From Allobranchiibius sp038199265 (lineage in GTDB: Bacteria > Actinomycetota > Actinomycetes > Actinomycetales > Dermatophilaceae), in the NCBI GenBank assembly GCA_038199265.1, contig JBBPZD010000281.1, positions 1 to 7,432 of the forward strand: a DNA stretch of 7,432 nt. Reading direction: 5' to 3'. The notes beneath the pieces were generated by a model. That model did not search any database. It saw only the letters and a program-made list of their open reading frames with translations, and had not been told where the DNA came from. Positions 1 to 6,302 of the stretch are shown here, one piece after another. The number at the start of each line of letters is the position of its first letter. Within the stretch, counting starts at the first letter, position 1. A program made the position numbers and the translations under genes.

Positions 1-296
1 AACAACGCAGCGTTGTTGATCAGCACATCGATCCGCCCGAGGGCAGCAGCGGCCTCCTCGACGAGACGCTCGACCTGCTGCGGGTCGGCCAGGTCGCCCT
101 GCACCACGGTATGCCCGTCGCCCTCGAGCCCAGCCGCCACGGCCTCGGCCTCAGCACGTGACGAGCGGTAGTGCACGGCAACCCGGTCGCCACACGCGGC
201 CGCGAAGACGCGGGCCACCTCGGCTCCGACTCCTCGAGATGCTCCGGTGACCAGGATGCCGCGGCGGGGCGGCGTGGACGGGTCAGAGATCGTCAT
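1..296 (-). CDS. Short-chain dehydrogenase/reductase (SDR), N-terminal part, cut by window edge
   Basis: This is the first 98 codons of an SDR-family NAD(P)-dependent oxidoreductase; the rest, including the YxxxK catalytic motif, lies left of the window, so the substrate cannot be guessed. Visible features are the Rossmann glycine motif TGASRGVG at residues 17-24, an Arg after the second strand (VHYRSS, residues 41-46) that suggests NADP(H) as in FabG-like enzymes, a GDL acidic turn at 67-69, and the structural motif INNAA at 93-97. The ATG at 296 is preferred because AGGA sits 8 bases before it. Another in-frame ATG at 305 has its purine-rich stretch directly against the start, which is too close. 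The gene points away from the DsbA-like gene at 1078. The family is certain; the exact enzyme is unknown. Confidence 0.92.
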   Translation of the reverse strand, partial: MTISDPSTPPRRGILVTGASRGVGAEVARVFAAACGDRVAVHYRSSRAEAEAVAAGLEGDGHTVVQGDLADPQQVERLVEEAAAALGRIDVLINNAAL

Positions 297-305
297 ACCG
301 GCCAT

Positions 306-1066
306 CCTGCCGCTTGCATGCATGGCACCGCGACGCGCCAATCGCCCCGGCACCGCGTTGGCGGAGCTGCCGTCGTCCAGCGCCTGCGCGTCAGGCTGAG
401 GTGGCGCCGCGGTCATGGACGCATGCAACCAGCGTCCGCAAAGCGGTCTCGTACCCGGCTGCGACACTCCGTTTGGTGACCGGTAGCGCTCCGAGGCCAG
501 GGTCCGACTGCACGCCCACTTGCGGGCTCGCACCCTCAATGTCAGCTTGGACGCGCCCGCATGAGTGTTCCGCATGACCAGTTCGAAGAGGTATCCCGGG
601 AGCGGGTGTCCTCCGCAACCTAGTGCTTCGAAAGGTGGCGGATCCGGGTGCGGTTATGAGACGTCTATGGCACTGAACCGCCGCCATACAGTGTCTGGCG
701 CGTCTGTCTTGAATCCCTCGTCATCTAGCCCAAAGTAGAAACTTCGACACCTTGCTCGAGCGTGCGCCTTCCTGCACCACTGCCCCACGTTCGGTATCGA
801 ACACAGAACAACATTCCAAGGGAGATCTTCTCCCTGTTCGGCTGCTGCTGACCCGGATACGAGTCAACGCAGCAACGCAGTCGGCGGTCTGGAGAGGTTT
901 GCTGATCCTGCTGGAGGTGGACACTGCGGCGGGAGAAAAACCGTCCTACCCGCAGCTACTGGACGCGGGCACGGGCGCAGGCAGAAAGAAAGCGCCGAAG
1001 GGGAACCCGCGACGCAGTCCATGACCACAACCACATCCGCGACGGGCCATCCTTGGGGTCGACCTT
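306..1066. other. Long stretch with no supported gene
   Basis: About 760 bases lie between the divergent SDR and DsbA-like genes. Open frames exist on both strands (for example 391-687 minus and 752-1024 plus), but none gives a protein I recognise, none has a good ribosome binding site, and they overlap each other as chance frames do in high-GC DNA. Two small perfect hairpins lie at 789-802 and 819-835, and an 8-base tandem repeat (CAACGCAG twice) at 865-880. The stretch should hold the promoters of both flanking genes, but I could not pick out convincing -35/-10 boxes. It may include decayed coding sequence. Confidence 0.5.
819..835. repeat. Perfect 7-bp inverted repeat (hairpin or operator candidate)
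   Basis: AGGGAGA (819-825) and TCTCCCT (829-835) pair perfectly around a 3-base loop. A second perfect inverted repeat, GTTCG/CGAAC with a GTAT loop, lies just before it at 789-802. No T-tract follows. They lie about 250 bases upstream of the DsbA-like gene at 1078. They could be a terminator, an operator or chance. Confidence 0.3.
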
Positions 1067-1070
1067 AGGG
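1067..1070 (+). promoter_or_regulatory. Ribosome binding site for the Rv2466c-like gene
   Basis: AGGG with 7 bases before the ATG at 1078. This spacing supports that start, which also places the FDPVCPFAW active-site segment at the usual distance from the N-terminus. Confidence 0.6.
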
Positions 1071-1077
1071 TGAACGG

Positions 1078-1812
1078 ATGGATGCCGACATCAATTTTTA
1101 CTTCGACCCGGTATGCCCCTTTGCCTGGATGACCAGCAAGTGGGTGCGCCAAGTACAAGCACAGCGCGACTACACCGTGGACTGGCGATTTATCTCTTTG
1201 CGTCTTATTAACTCCGAGGTCGACTACGACGCGCATTTTCCCCCCGAGTACGACGCCGGACATACCGCCGGCCTGCGGTTGCTGCGGGTAGCCGCGCGGG
1301 CGCGAGCCGAACACGGGCGCGAGGCGATGGGGCCGTTGTACGCCGCTTTCGGTGCGCACATCTTCGATACCGCCCCCGCCGATGACAACGAGACCCAGCG
1401 CGAACTTCATCAACGGCGCGGGTCGCGGGCCTTCGTGGAACCGATCCTCGCCGAGGCCGGACTGCCGCGCGGGCTGACCGACGCTCTGGAGGACCAGTCG
1501 TGGGACGAACAGATCCGCAACGAGGGTGACCAGGCGCTGGCCTTGACCGGTAAGGATGTGGGAACGCCGATCATCCACTTCCAGCCCCCCGCTGGTGTGG
1601 CCTTCTTCGGTCCGGTCATCAGTCGACTGCCGGCCGGGGACCAGGCAGGCCAGCTATGGGATCACGTGGTCGCACTGGCCAGCTTCCCCGGGTTCGCCGA
1701 GCTCAAACGCAGCCTGCGCGAGCAGCCACAACTAGCAGCGCTCGGAATCAACGCCGACACGGCCGGTCAGCAGCAGGACTGGCACGGCGGTAGCCAGAAG
1801 CAAACAAAATGA
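1078..1812 (+). CDS. DsbA-family thioredoxin-fold protein, Rv2466c-like (mycothiol-dependent nitroreductase family)
   Basis: A 244-residue cytoplasmic protein with no signal peptide. It resembles Mycobacterium tuberculosis Rv2466c, a mycothiol-dependent reductase of the DsbA superfamily. Matches recalled from that family are the N-terminal strand and active site FDPVCPFAW (residues 9-17), a helical insertion in the middle, the cis-proline motif VGTPIIHF (Pro164), and VAFFGPVISRLP followed by a conserved LWD and ELKR segment. The active site is C-P-F-A: the first Cys (13) is kept, but the second Cys of the CPWC in Rv2466c is Ala16. The protein would therefore act as a monothiol, probably through a mixed disulfide with mycothiol, if it is still a reductase. 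The last 25 or so residues are polar and seem to extend past the usual family end. It lies about 400 bases before a second DsbA-like gene. Family is confident; substrate is unknown. Confidence 0.88.
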   Translation: MDADINFYFDPVCPFAWMTSKWVRQVQAQRDYTVDWRFISLRLINSEVDYDAHFPPEYDAGHTAGLRLLRVAARARAEHGREAMGPLYAAFGAHIFDTAPADDNETQRELHQRRGSRAFVEPILAEAGLPRGLTDALEDQSWDEQIRNEGDQALALTGKDVGTPIIHFQPPAGVAFFGPVISRLPAGDQAGQLWDHVVALASFPGFAELKRSLREQPQLAALGINADTAGQQQDWHGGSQKQTK

Positions 1813-1957
1813 CCACCCCGATGCGCACCACAGCCTGACCGGCGCGATCAGACCCCCTAGCGGCCCCGAAGTCGGCCTTGGATCCGAGAGTTCGTCGCTA
1901 CACCCGCTACGTAGACGGTCGTTTACGTGACATCCGTACAAGGGGGCCCTGCGGTTC

Positions 1958-2107
1958 GTGCTGCGTCGTGTGTTTCGTCATGCGTGGTGGTGGATCCTCG
2001 GTCTCGTACTGGTGGGGCTGGTCTTGTCGTTGCGGTCATCGGACTGGTGGTCCTCGCCGCCGGTGTCGGTTTCCGTTGTGGGCGGCGGCGCGCCCACCTC
2101 TGAGTGA
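1958..2107 (+). CDS. Possible small single-helix membrane protein (49 aa)
   Basis: A short frame starting with GTG encodes a basic N-terminus (LRRVFRHA), a hydrophobic helix at about residues 10-25 (WWWILGLVLVGLVLSL), then a polar tail ending PTSE. About 78% of its codons end in G or C, close to a real gene here. AAGGGGG lies 11 bases before the GTG, slightly far for a ribosome binding site. An overlapping alternative frame, GTG 1984 to TGA 2103, also encodes a helix (GLVVAVIGLVVLAAGVGF) followed by a basic RCGRRRAHL end, but only about 62% of its codons end in G or C and it has no ribosome binding site. At most one of the two is likely real. I do not recognise either. It sits between the two DsbA-like genes, where a small membrane partner is conceivable but unproven. 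Confidence 0.3.
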   Translation: MLRRVFRHAWWWILGLVLVGLVLSLRSSDWWSSPPVSVSVVGGGAPTSE

Positions 2108-2119
2108 AGCTGCGCACCC

Positions 2120-2153
2120 TTCCGCTCAGCGCTCGGGGGATTGGCGAGCGGAA
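2120..2153. repeat. 8-bp perfect inverted repeat upstream of the FrnE-like gene
   Basis: TTCCGCTC (2120-2127) and GAGCGGAA (2146-2153) are perfect reverse complements separated by 18 bases. The repeat ends about 57 bases before the FrnE-like ATG at 2211. It could be an operator with two half-sites, a leader hairpin, or a weak terminator for whatever lies upstream. It lacks a T-tract. Confidence 0.3.
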
Positions 2154-2210
2154 CGAATCGCACACGGGGATCCGCGGAAGCGGCGGGTCGCTGTTGTTGT
2201 TGGTTCAGTC

Positions 2211-2924
2211 ATGAGCTTGAAGGTTGAAGTCTGGTCTGACGTTGTCTGCCCGTGGTGCTACATCGGCAAGCGCCGCCTCGAGGCAGCCTTGGCGCGTTTT
2301 GCCCACCACGACGAGGTCGAGTTGATTTGGCGCAGTTTCGAGCTCGACGTGTCCGCGCCCCCGAGCGCCGCCGAGCAGGGGACGTACGCCCAGCGGCTCG
2401 CTACCAAGTACCACTGCTCGGTCCTGGAGGCGCAGGCCATGATGGACGACATGACCGCCACCGCGGCGAAGGAAGGGCTCGACTTCCGCTTCGATCTGGC
2501 CCGGCCCGGCAACACCCTCGATGCACACCGGTTGCTGCACCTGGCCTTGGAGCACGGACAACAGGACGAGCTCAAGGAGCGCCTGGACCGCGCAACGTTT
2601 ACCGAGGGATCACCAGTCTCCGATCACTGCGCGCTGCGAGCCCTCTGCGCGCAGGTAGGGCTGCCCGAAGACGATGTGAACGCGGTGCTGACCTCGAACC
2701 GCTACTGCGATGCGGTTCGCGCCGACGAGACACAGGCACAGGCGTACGGCATCAGCGCCGTCCCCTTCTTCGTCATCGATGGTCGGTACGGCATCTCCGG
2801 AGCCCAACCCGCCGACGCCATCCTGCAGACGCTGGACACGGCCTGGTCTGAACGTTCTCCGCTCCCACTGGTAACTCAGGACGGCGAAGCGCCCTCCTGT
2901 GAGGGCGACTCATGCGCGGTCTGA
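2211..2924 (+). CDS. FrnE-like DsbA-family oxidoreductase with CPWC and C-terminal CX4C
   Basis: A 237-residue cytoplasmic thiol:disulfide oxidoreductase of the DsbA/FrnE group. The N-terminus (VEVWSDVVCPWCYIGKRR) carries the CPWC active site at residues 13-16. A helical insertion follows, then the cis-proline in SAVPFFVIDG (Pro185) and the FrnE-type GISGAQP segment. The tail ends CEGDSC (Cys230, Cys235), a CX4C motif like the second redox motif described in Deinococcus radiodurans FrnE, which takes part in oxidative-stress tolerance and disulfide exchange. The frame is open upstream to 1878, but that part is low-complexity and unlike the family. ATG 2211 starts exactly where the family normally starts, despite lacking a clear ribosome binding site. 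It may be translated from a leaderless or weak start. It is followed by about 240 non-coding bases before the transporter operon. Confidence 0.93.
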   Translation: MSLKVEVWSDVVCPWCYIGKRRLEAALARFAHHDEVELIWRSFELDVSAPPSAAEQGTYAQRLATKYHCSVLEAQAMMDDMTATAAKEGLDFRFDLARPGNTLDAHRLLHLALEHGQQDELKERLDRATFTEGSPVSDHCALRALCAQVGLPEDDVNAVLTSNRYCDAVRADETQAQAYGISAVPFFVIDGRYGISGAQPADAILQTLDTAWSERSPLPLVTQDGEAPSCEGDSCAV

Positions 2925-3040
2925 CGCGCTGACCGACGTGCCCGCCCGTTTGCAAGGACCGACCTGATCTCCGCGCAGGACTGGGGATGATCCGCCACCG
3001 CAGCTAGATGCCTGAAGCTGTCCGCCCAGCTGCCGTCGTT

Positions 3041-3098
3041 GTCTTCATGATGAGACGGACGTAACGATCGAGTTCAGTAGCCCACCACGATGAATCGT
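3041..3098. promoter_or_regulatory. Two short dyads, possible operators upstream of the transporter operon
   Basis: GTCT (3041-3044) and AGAC (3053-3056) flank an 8-base centre that contains a TCATGA palindrome. A second dyad, ACGAT-GA-ATCGT, lies at 3087-3098. The AT-rich GCATATAT at 3101-3108 directly after it could be a -10 region, but no matching -35 box was found. The ribosome binding site of the DUF3311 gene is about 50 bases further on. Such symmetric sites suit a dimeric regulator (for example GntR type), but none is encoded here. Confidence 0.3.
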
Positions 3099-3151
3099 CT
3101 GCATATATGTTCGAGGAATCCATGGGCCACAAGCCCGAGCCCCTTACCCCT

Positions 3152-3156
3152 GGAGG
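3152..3156 (+). promoter_or_regulatory. Strong ribosome binding site fixing the GTG start of the DUF3311 gene
   Basis: GGAGG with 6 bases before the GTG at 3163. This settles the start in favour of GTG 3163. Confidence 0.85.
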
Positions 3157-3162
3157 TTCGCA

Positions 3163-3450
3163 GTGTCACAGCATCCGAATCCCGATGAAGCACCGCCGGC
3201 CAAAGTCGGCCTTCTCTGGCTGACCGGCATCTTGCTACTTATCCCCATGCTCGCGCTGATTCCAGTCGGGTGGTACTCCAGACAGGACCCGAAACTCGGA
3301 CCCTTCCCGTTCTTCATCTGGTATCAGCTGCTGTGGGTTCCCCTGACCGCTGGTTTCTGCTGGGCCGCCTACATCGTGGTCCAGAAAGCCCGGCCGTACC
3401 GTCCGATACAGCCAGCGGAGCAGTCCGTATCCACTGAAGGTGACGCATGA
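3163..3450 (+). CDS. DUF3311 small membrane protein, partner of the symporter
   Basis: A 95-residue inner-membrane protein of the DUF3311 family. It has a polar N-terminus, a first membrane helix at about residues 15-38 (VGLLWLTGILLLIPMLALIP), a short loop with DPKLGPFPFF, a second helix at about 50-73 (WYQLLWVPLTAGFCWAAYIVV), and a charged tail. The PFFIWYQLLWVPL stretch is the typical conserved core of the family. DUF3311 genes usually stand directly before a sodium:solute symporter, as here, where the last codon overlaps the symporter start as ATGA. This tight coupling suggests equal production and a role as accessory subunit or assembly factor, though the biochemical role of DUF3311 is not established. 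A strong GGAGG precedes its GTG start. Confidence 0.93.
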   Translation: MSQHPNPDEAPPAKVGLLWLTGILLLIPMLALIPVGWYSRQDPKLGPFPFFIWYQLLWVPLTAGFCWAAYIVVQKARPYRPIQPAEQSVSTEGDA

Positions 3451-5129
3451 AAACTCTGATCCCTCAGCTGGCCAACCCCTCCCAACCCAACTCTGGCATC
3501 CACGGTGCTGCGCTGACTGTGCTGATCGCTTTGTTCCTGCTGGTCACTGTCGTCGGGTTCCTGGCGAGCCGCTGGCGGAGGGCCGACTCGCTGGACAGCC
3601 TGGACGAGTGGGGTCTGGGCGGGCGTTCCTTCGGTACCGGGGTCACCTGGTTCCTGCTGGGCGGTGACTTGTACACGGCCTATACCTTCGTGGCGGTCCC
3701 TGCGGCGATGTACTCCCTGGGTGCTGTCTCTGGTTTCTTCGCTGTGCCGTACACGATCGTGGCCTACCCGATCATCTTCTTCTTCATGTCGCGCCTGTGG
3801 TCGGTCAGCCACCGCCACGGATATGTCACCGGTGCCGACTTCGTGCGCGGTCGCTATGGATCGCGTGGCCTGTCCCTGGCGATGGCGATCACTGGCATCC
3901 TGGCCACGCTGCCCTACATCGCGTTGCAACTGGTCGGTATCCAGGCTGTGCTCGAAGTGGCCGGAGTCGGCGGCGGCAGCAACTGGTTCGTCAAAGACAT
4001 CCCGCTGATCATCGCGTTCGCCGTGCTTGCTGCCTACACCTACACCAGCGGCCTGCGCGCGCCGGCGATCATCGCGTTCGTCAAGGATGGGCTGATCTAC
4101 CTGGTGATCATTGTGGCGATCATCTACCTGCCAGCCAAGGTCGGCGGCTGGGGTCACATCTTCGACGCAGTCAACGCCAAGAGTGCGGCCGCCGCACAGG
4201 TTCCCACCGGTAAGCAGTTCCCGGTCGTCGTGCCGAAACCTGCGCAGTGGACCTACGTCACCCTCGCGTTTGGATCGGCGCTGGCATTGTTCATGTACCC
4301 GCACTCGATCACCGCAGTCCTCGCTTCCAAAAGTCGCAAAACCATCCGACGCAACGCCGCGATCCTGCCGGCCTACTCGCTCGCGTTGGCCTTACTGGCC
4401 CTGCTCGGCTGGATCGCGATCGCAGCGGGCACCAAGCCCCTTGGCTTCGGTGACAAACCCAATGCGCAACTGGTGGTGCCGCAGCTCTTCCTGGATCAGT
4501 TCCCAGGCTGGTTCGCAGGGGTCGCTTTCGCGGCCATCGCGATCGGTGCTCTTGTGCCCGCAGCCATCATGTCGATCGCCGCGTCCAACACCTTCACCCG
4601 CAACATCTACAAAGAATGGTGGAAGCCCGAGGCCACTGCCCAGCAGGAGGCCAAGGTCTCCAAACTCGTGTCCCTGGTCGTGAAAGTCTTCGCGGTCGGC
4701 TTTGTCCTGGTCTTGGACAAGCAGAACGCGATCAACTTCCAACTGCTGGGCGGTATTTGGATCCTGCAGACCTTCCCCGCCATCGTGGTCGGCCTCTACA
4801 CCAAGTGGTTGCACCGGTGGGCGCTGCTGATCGGCTGGGCCGTTGCCATGATCTACGGCACCTTCAAGGCATACGGCGTATCCACCGCGGCAACATCCCA
4901 CTTCGCCGGATCATCAGCGATCATCCCCGGCATCGATAAAATGGGATACATCGGAGCGACTGCACTGGCGCTGAACCTGCTTGTGGCAGTCGTCCTGACA
5001 TTCGTCTTCCGTGCGTTGAAAACACCGTACGGACGCGACGAGACCGTCAAAATCGACTACTTCGCCGACTCCGACGACCCCAAGGCAGCGGCCTACAACC
5101 GCGACCCGTTCGGACAGGAGAACCTCTGA
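3447..5129 (+). CDS. Sodium:solute symporter family protein, monocarboxylate (MctP/MctC-like) type
   Basis: A 560-residue integral membrane transporter of the SSS family (LeuT fold, about 13 helices), predicted to import small monocarboxylates with sodium or protons. The first helix is at about residues 22-42 (LTVLIALFLLVTVVGFLASR). The next region holds the cytoplasmic loop (SLDEWGLGGRSFGTGVTWFLLGGDLYTAYTF, quoted as key residues W, GGR, GGDLYTAYTF), typical of the MctP branch with a DUF3311 partner. The segment SIAASNTFTRNIY (residues 376-388) matches the family's TM8 signature, whose Ser/Thr residues line the sodium site. The C-terminus is a cytoplasmic tail rich in Asp. GAAGG lies 6 bases before its ATG, within the DUF3311 gene, and the ATGA overlap gives translational coupling. 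Characterised relatives carry lactate, pyruvate, acetate, propionate or alanine; the exact substrate here is inferred, not seen. Confidence 0.92.
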   Translation: MKTLIPQLANPSQPNSGIHGAALTVLIALFLLVTVVGFLASRWRRADSLDSLDEWGLGGRSFGTGVTWFLLGGDLYTAYTFVAVPAAMYSLGAVSGFFAVPYTIVAYPIIFFFMSRLWSVSHRHGYVTGADFVRGRYGSRGLSLAMAITGILATLPYIALQLVGIQAVLEVAGVGGGSNWFVKDIPLIIAFAVLAAYTYTSGLRAPAIIAFVKDGLIYLVIIVAIIYLPAKVGGWGHIFDAVNAKSAAAAQVPTGKQFPVVVPKPAQWTYVTLAFGSALALFMYPHSITAVLASKSRKTIRRNAAILPAYSLALALLALLGWIAIAAGTKPLGFGDKPNAQLVVPQLFLDQFPGWFAGVAFAAIAIGALVPAAIMSIAASNTFTRNIYKEWWKPEATAQQEAKVSKLVSLVVKVFAVGFVLVLDKQNAINFQLLGGIWILQTFPAIVVGLYTKWLHRWALLIGWAVAMIYGTFKAYGVSTAATSHFAGSSAIIPGIDKMGYIGATALALNLLVAVVLTFVFRALKTPYGRDETVKIDYFADSDDPKAAAYNRDPFGQENL

Positions 5130-5133
5130 GATG

Positions 5134-5181
5134 ACGCCCCTGACGCCCCTGCTGCAAGAGCGCCAGGGGCGCCAGGGGCGT
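5134..5181 (+). terminator. Long GC-rich hairpin closing the transporter operon
   Basis: The arms 5134-5151 and 5164-5181 form an 18-bp stem with a single A·C mismatch (5143/5172) and a 12-base loop. Each arm is built from a tandem repeat: CGCCCCTG twice on the left and CAGGGGCG twice on the right. It starts 4 bases after the symporter stop. No real T-tract follows, as is common for actinobacterial hairpin terminators. It could alternatively protect the mRNA 3' end. Confidence 0.8.
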
Positions 5182-5260
5182 TGGAATTCCAGCAGGACGT
5201 AGTACCTGATCCAAGGTTTGCGTCGCCATCGATGCGCTTCCAGGGCGATACCGTCGTGGC

Positions 5261-5668
5261 GTGGCCGACAACGAGGGGACGCAATTCGAGACGGACCCAC
5301 ACAGTCGAGCCAGATTCCCGACCGGGGTCTTCGACCACGGCACCGAACCTGACCCCCTCTATTCCCTGGCCAACGAGCGGACCTACCTGGCCTGGCTGCG
5401 GCTCGCACTCACCTTGACAGCGTCCGCAATCGCGGTCGACCGGTTGTTCGTTGATCATCCGCGGGCCGGGGATCAAGCTGTGTCTCTCGCGCTCGTCTCC
5501 GTCGCCTTTGCCGCCTGCGCCGTCGGCGTGCATCGCTGGTGGTCAACCGAACTCGCGCTGCGCAAGCGCCGGCCGCTGCCTGGCTTCGGCGTCCCGTTAC
5601 TCAGCAGCGTTGCGGTGATCCTCATCGGCTGCGGAGTGGTCGTACTGATCCTGCAGTCCAAGTCGTGA
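5261..5668 (+). CDS. DUF202 (YidH-like) small membrane protein
   Basis: A 135-residue membrane protein of the DUF202/YidH family. The N-terminal 35 residues are polar. The diagnostic segment SLANERTYLAWLRLALTL (about residues 35-52) leads into the first helix (46-64); two more helices lie at about 72-92 (AVSLALVSVAFAACAVGV) and 108-131 (FGVPLLSSVAVILIGCGVVVLIL). A basic loop (LRKRRPLPG) between helices 2 and 3 should face the cytoplasm. The role of this family is not established. The GTG start at 5261 has no clear ribosome binding site, so the true start could lie a few codons away, but the conserved core is unaffected. The gene overlaps the next one by GTGA, and such genes often occur in pairs in actinobacteria. 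Confidence 0.85.
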   Translation: MADNEGTQFETDPHSRARFPTGVFDHGTEPDPLYSLANERTYLAWLRLALTLTASAIAVDRLFVDHPRAGDQAVSLALVSVAFAACAVGVHRWWSTELALRKRRPLPGFGVPLLSSVAVILIGCGVVVLILQSKS

Positions 5669-6006
5669 CCAAGCGCCCGTCCCCACCACAGCAGCTGTGG
5701 GGGCACCAGCACCCCTTCGAGCGCAATTACCTGCAACGCAGCATGACCGTTGCCGCACTCGCCATGCTCGGCGCCGTGTCGCTGATCTTGATCGTGCAGA
5801 ACGCTCTGCACGTGCTCGCCGGCATCGCCCTGATCTGTGCAGGAGCCGGTGCCGGCCTCGCGGCGCTGTCGCGTCAACGCTACCTGCGCGAGACCGAGGT
5901 TGGCTTCGTGATCCTGCAGACCCGAGACGGCCGTTTCGTACTGGCGTCGGCAGCGGCATTCGTAGCGGTCGACGTGCTCGCGGTTCTCGTCATCCTCTTG
6001 GGTTGA
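5665..6006 (+). CDS. Divergent DUF202-like three-helix membrane protein
   Basis: A 113-residue membrane protein, starting at a GTG that overlaps the stop of the previous gene (GTGA) and therefore probably translated by coupling; no separate ribosome binding site is visible. After a polar start it has three helices, at about residues 29-50 (TVAALAMLGAVSLILIVQNAL), 51-70 (HVLAGIALICAGAGAGLAAL) and 91-112 (VLASAAAFVAVDVLAVLVILL), with a basic loop (SRQRYLRETE) between helices 2 and 3. Size, topology and position match the second member of a DUF202 gene pair, but the ERTxLAWxR signature is reduced to FERNYLQR, so membership is inferred from layout more than sequence. The frame extends upstream to 5539, but that part overlaps the DUF202 gene and is not membrane-like. 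Function is unknown. Confidence 0.75.
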   Translation: MTKRPSPPQQLWGHQHPFERNYLQRSMTVAALAMLGAVSLILIVQNALHVLAGIALICAGAGAGLAALSRQRYLRETEVGFVILQTRDGRFVLASAAAFVAVDVLAVLVILLG

Positions 6007-6024
6007 GCTCAAGCCACGCCTGTT

Positions 6025-6068
6025 TGCCCGACGGGCACCATTCCTGCTGGCATGCCCAGCCAACAGGA
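6025..6068 (+). terminator. Two tandem hairpins after the DUF202 pair
   Basis: The first stem is TGCCC/GGGCA (6025-6037, 3-base loop). The second is TCCTGCTGGC (6042-6051) pairing with GCCAACAGGA (6059-6068) with one C·A mismatch and a 7-base loop. They begin 19 bases after the stop at 6006 and probably end transcription of the pair. No T-tract is present. Confidence 0.5.
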
Positions 6069-6302
6069 TCAAAGACACCGCGACGCAAACTGGACCACGT
6101 CATGACGAACCATCCGATCTAGCTATGGTTCGACGCTGTGCAAAAGATGCCTGTCCGCGGATCGCTCCGAGCCAGCCAGCCAATCTGGCTGCCGCAACGC
6201 GCCATCGGCCTGCAGGTGTTGTGGGGATCGTGATGCATTACGACGAATGTCAGCGGCGCACACGACGAAGCACGGCTGATCTCCGAGGGCCCACTCGATC
6301 GT
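6069..6302. other. Non-coding stretch between converging genes, with one hairpin
   Basis: The stretch lies between the plus-strand DUF202 pair and the minus-strand WapI-like gene. A perfect hairpin, CAGCCA-ATC-TGGCTG at 6177-6191, is suitably placed to end transcription coming from the minus strand. A short frame at 6125-6313 has no ribosome binding site and no recognisable product. I see nothing else in it. Confidence 0.4.

Noticed and set aside
391..687. 98-codon frame on the minus strand upstream of the SDR
   Set aside because: It has a moderately gene-like end but no recognisable domain, no ribosome binding site, and it overlaps equally long frames on the other strand.
590..720. tRNA-like words (GTTCGAA, TTGAATCCC)
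   Set aside because: No acceptor, D-arm or anticodon stem can be assembled around them.
980..1055. Possible cobalamin riboswitch fragment (GGGGAACCC, then CCGCGACGG) before the Rv2466c-like gene
   Set aside because: Only isolated words resemble the conserved core; the spacing and paired arms do not fit, and a DsbA-like gene is not a usual target. A covariance-model search would settle it.
946..1578. 210-codon open frame on the minus strand
   Set aside because: It is antisense to the well-identified Rv2466c-like gene, with no recognisable domain.
1878..2210. In-frame 111-codon extension upstream of the FrnE-like protein
   Set aside because: The extension is low-complexity, Arg/Cys/Gly-rich and unlike the family, whose members begin a few residues before the CPWC strand as ATG 2211 does.
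3369..4304. 311-codon open frame on the minus strand
   Set aside because: It is antisense to the DUF3311 and symporter genes, rich in Asp, Arg, Gln and His as expected from reading a membrane-protein gene backwards, and resembles nothing known.
4392..5408. Two further minus-strand frames (4392-4901 and 4914-5408)
   Set aside because: Both lie mostly antisense to the symporter and the terminator hairpin, with no family resemblance.
5473..6078. 201-codon open frame on the minus strand
   Set aside because: It is antisense to both DUF202-like membrane proteins, which have clear helices and overlap-coupled starts.
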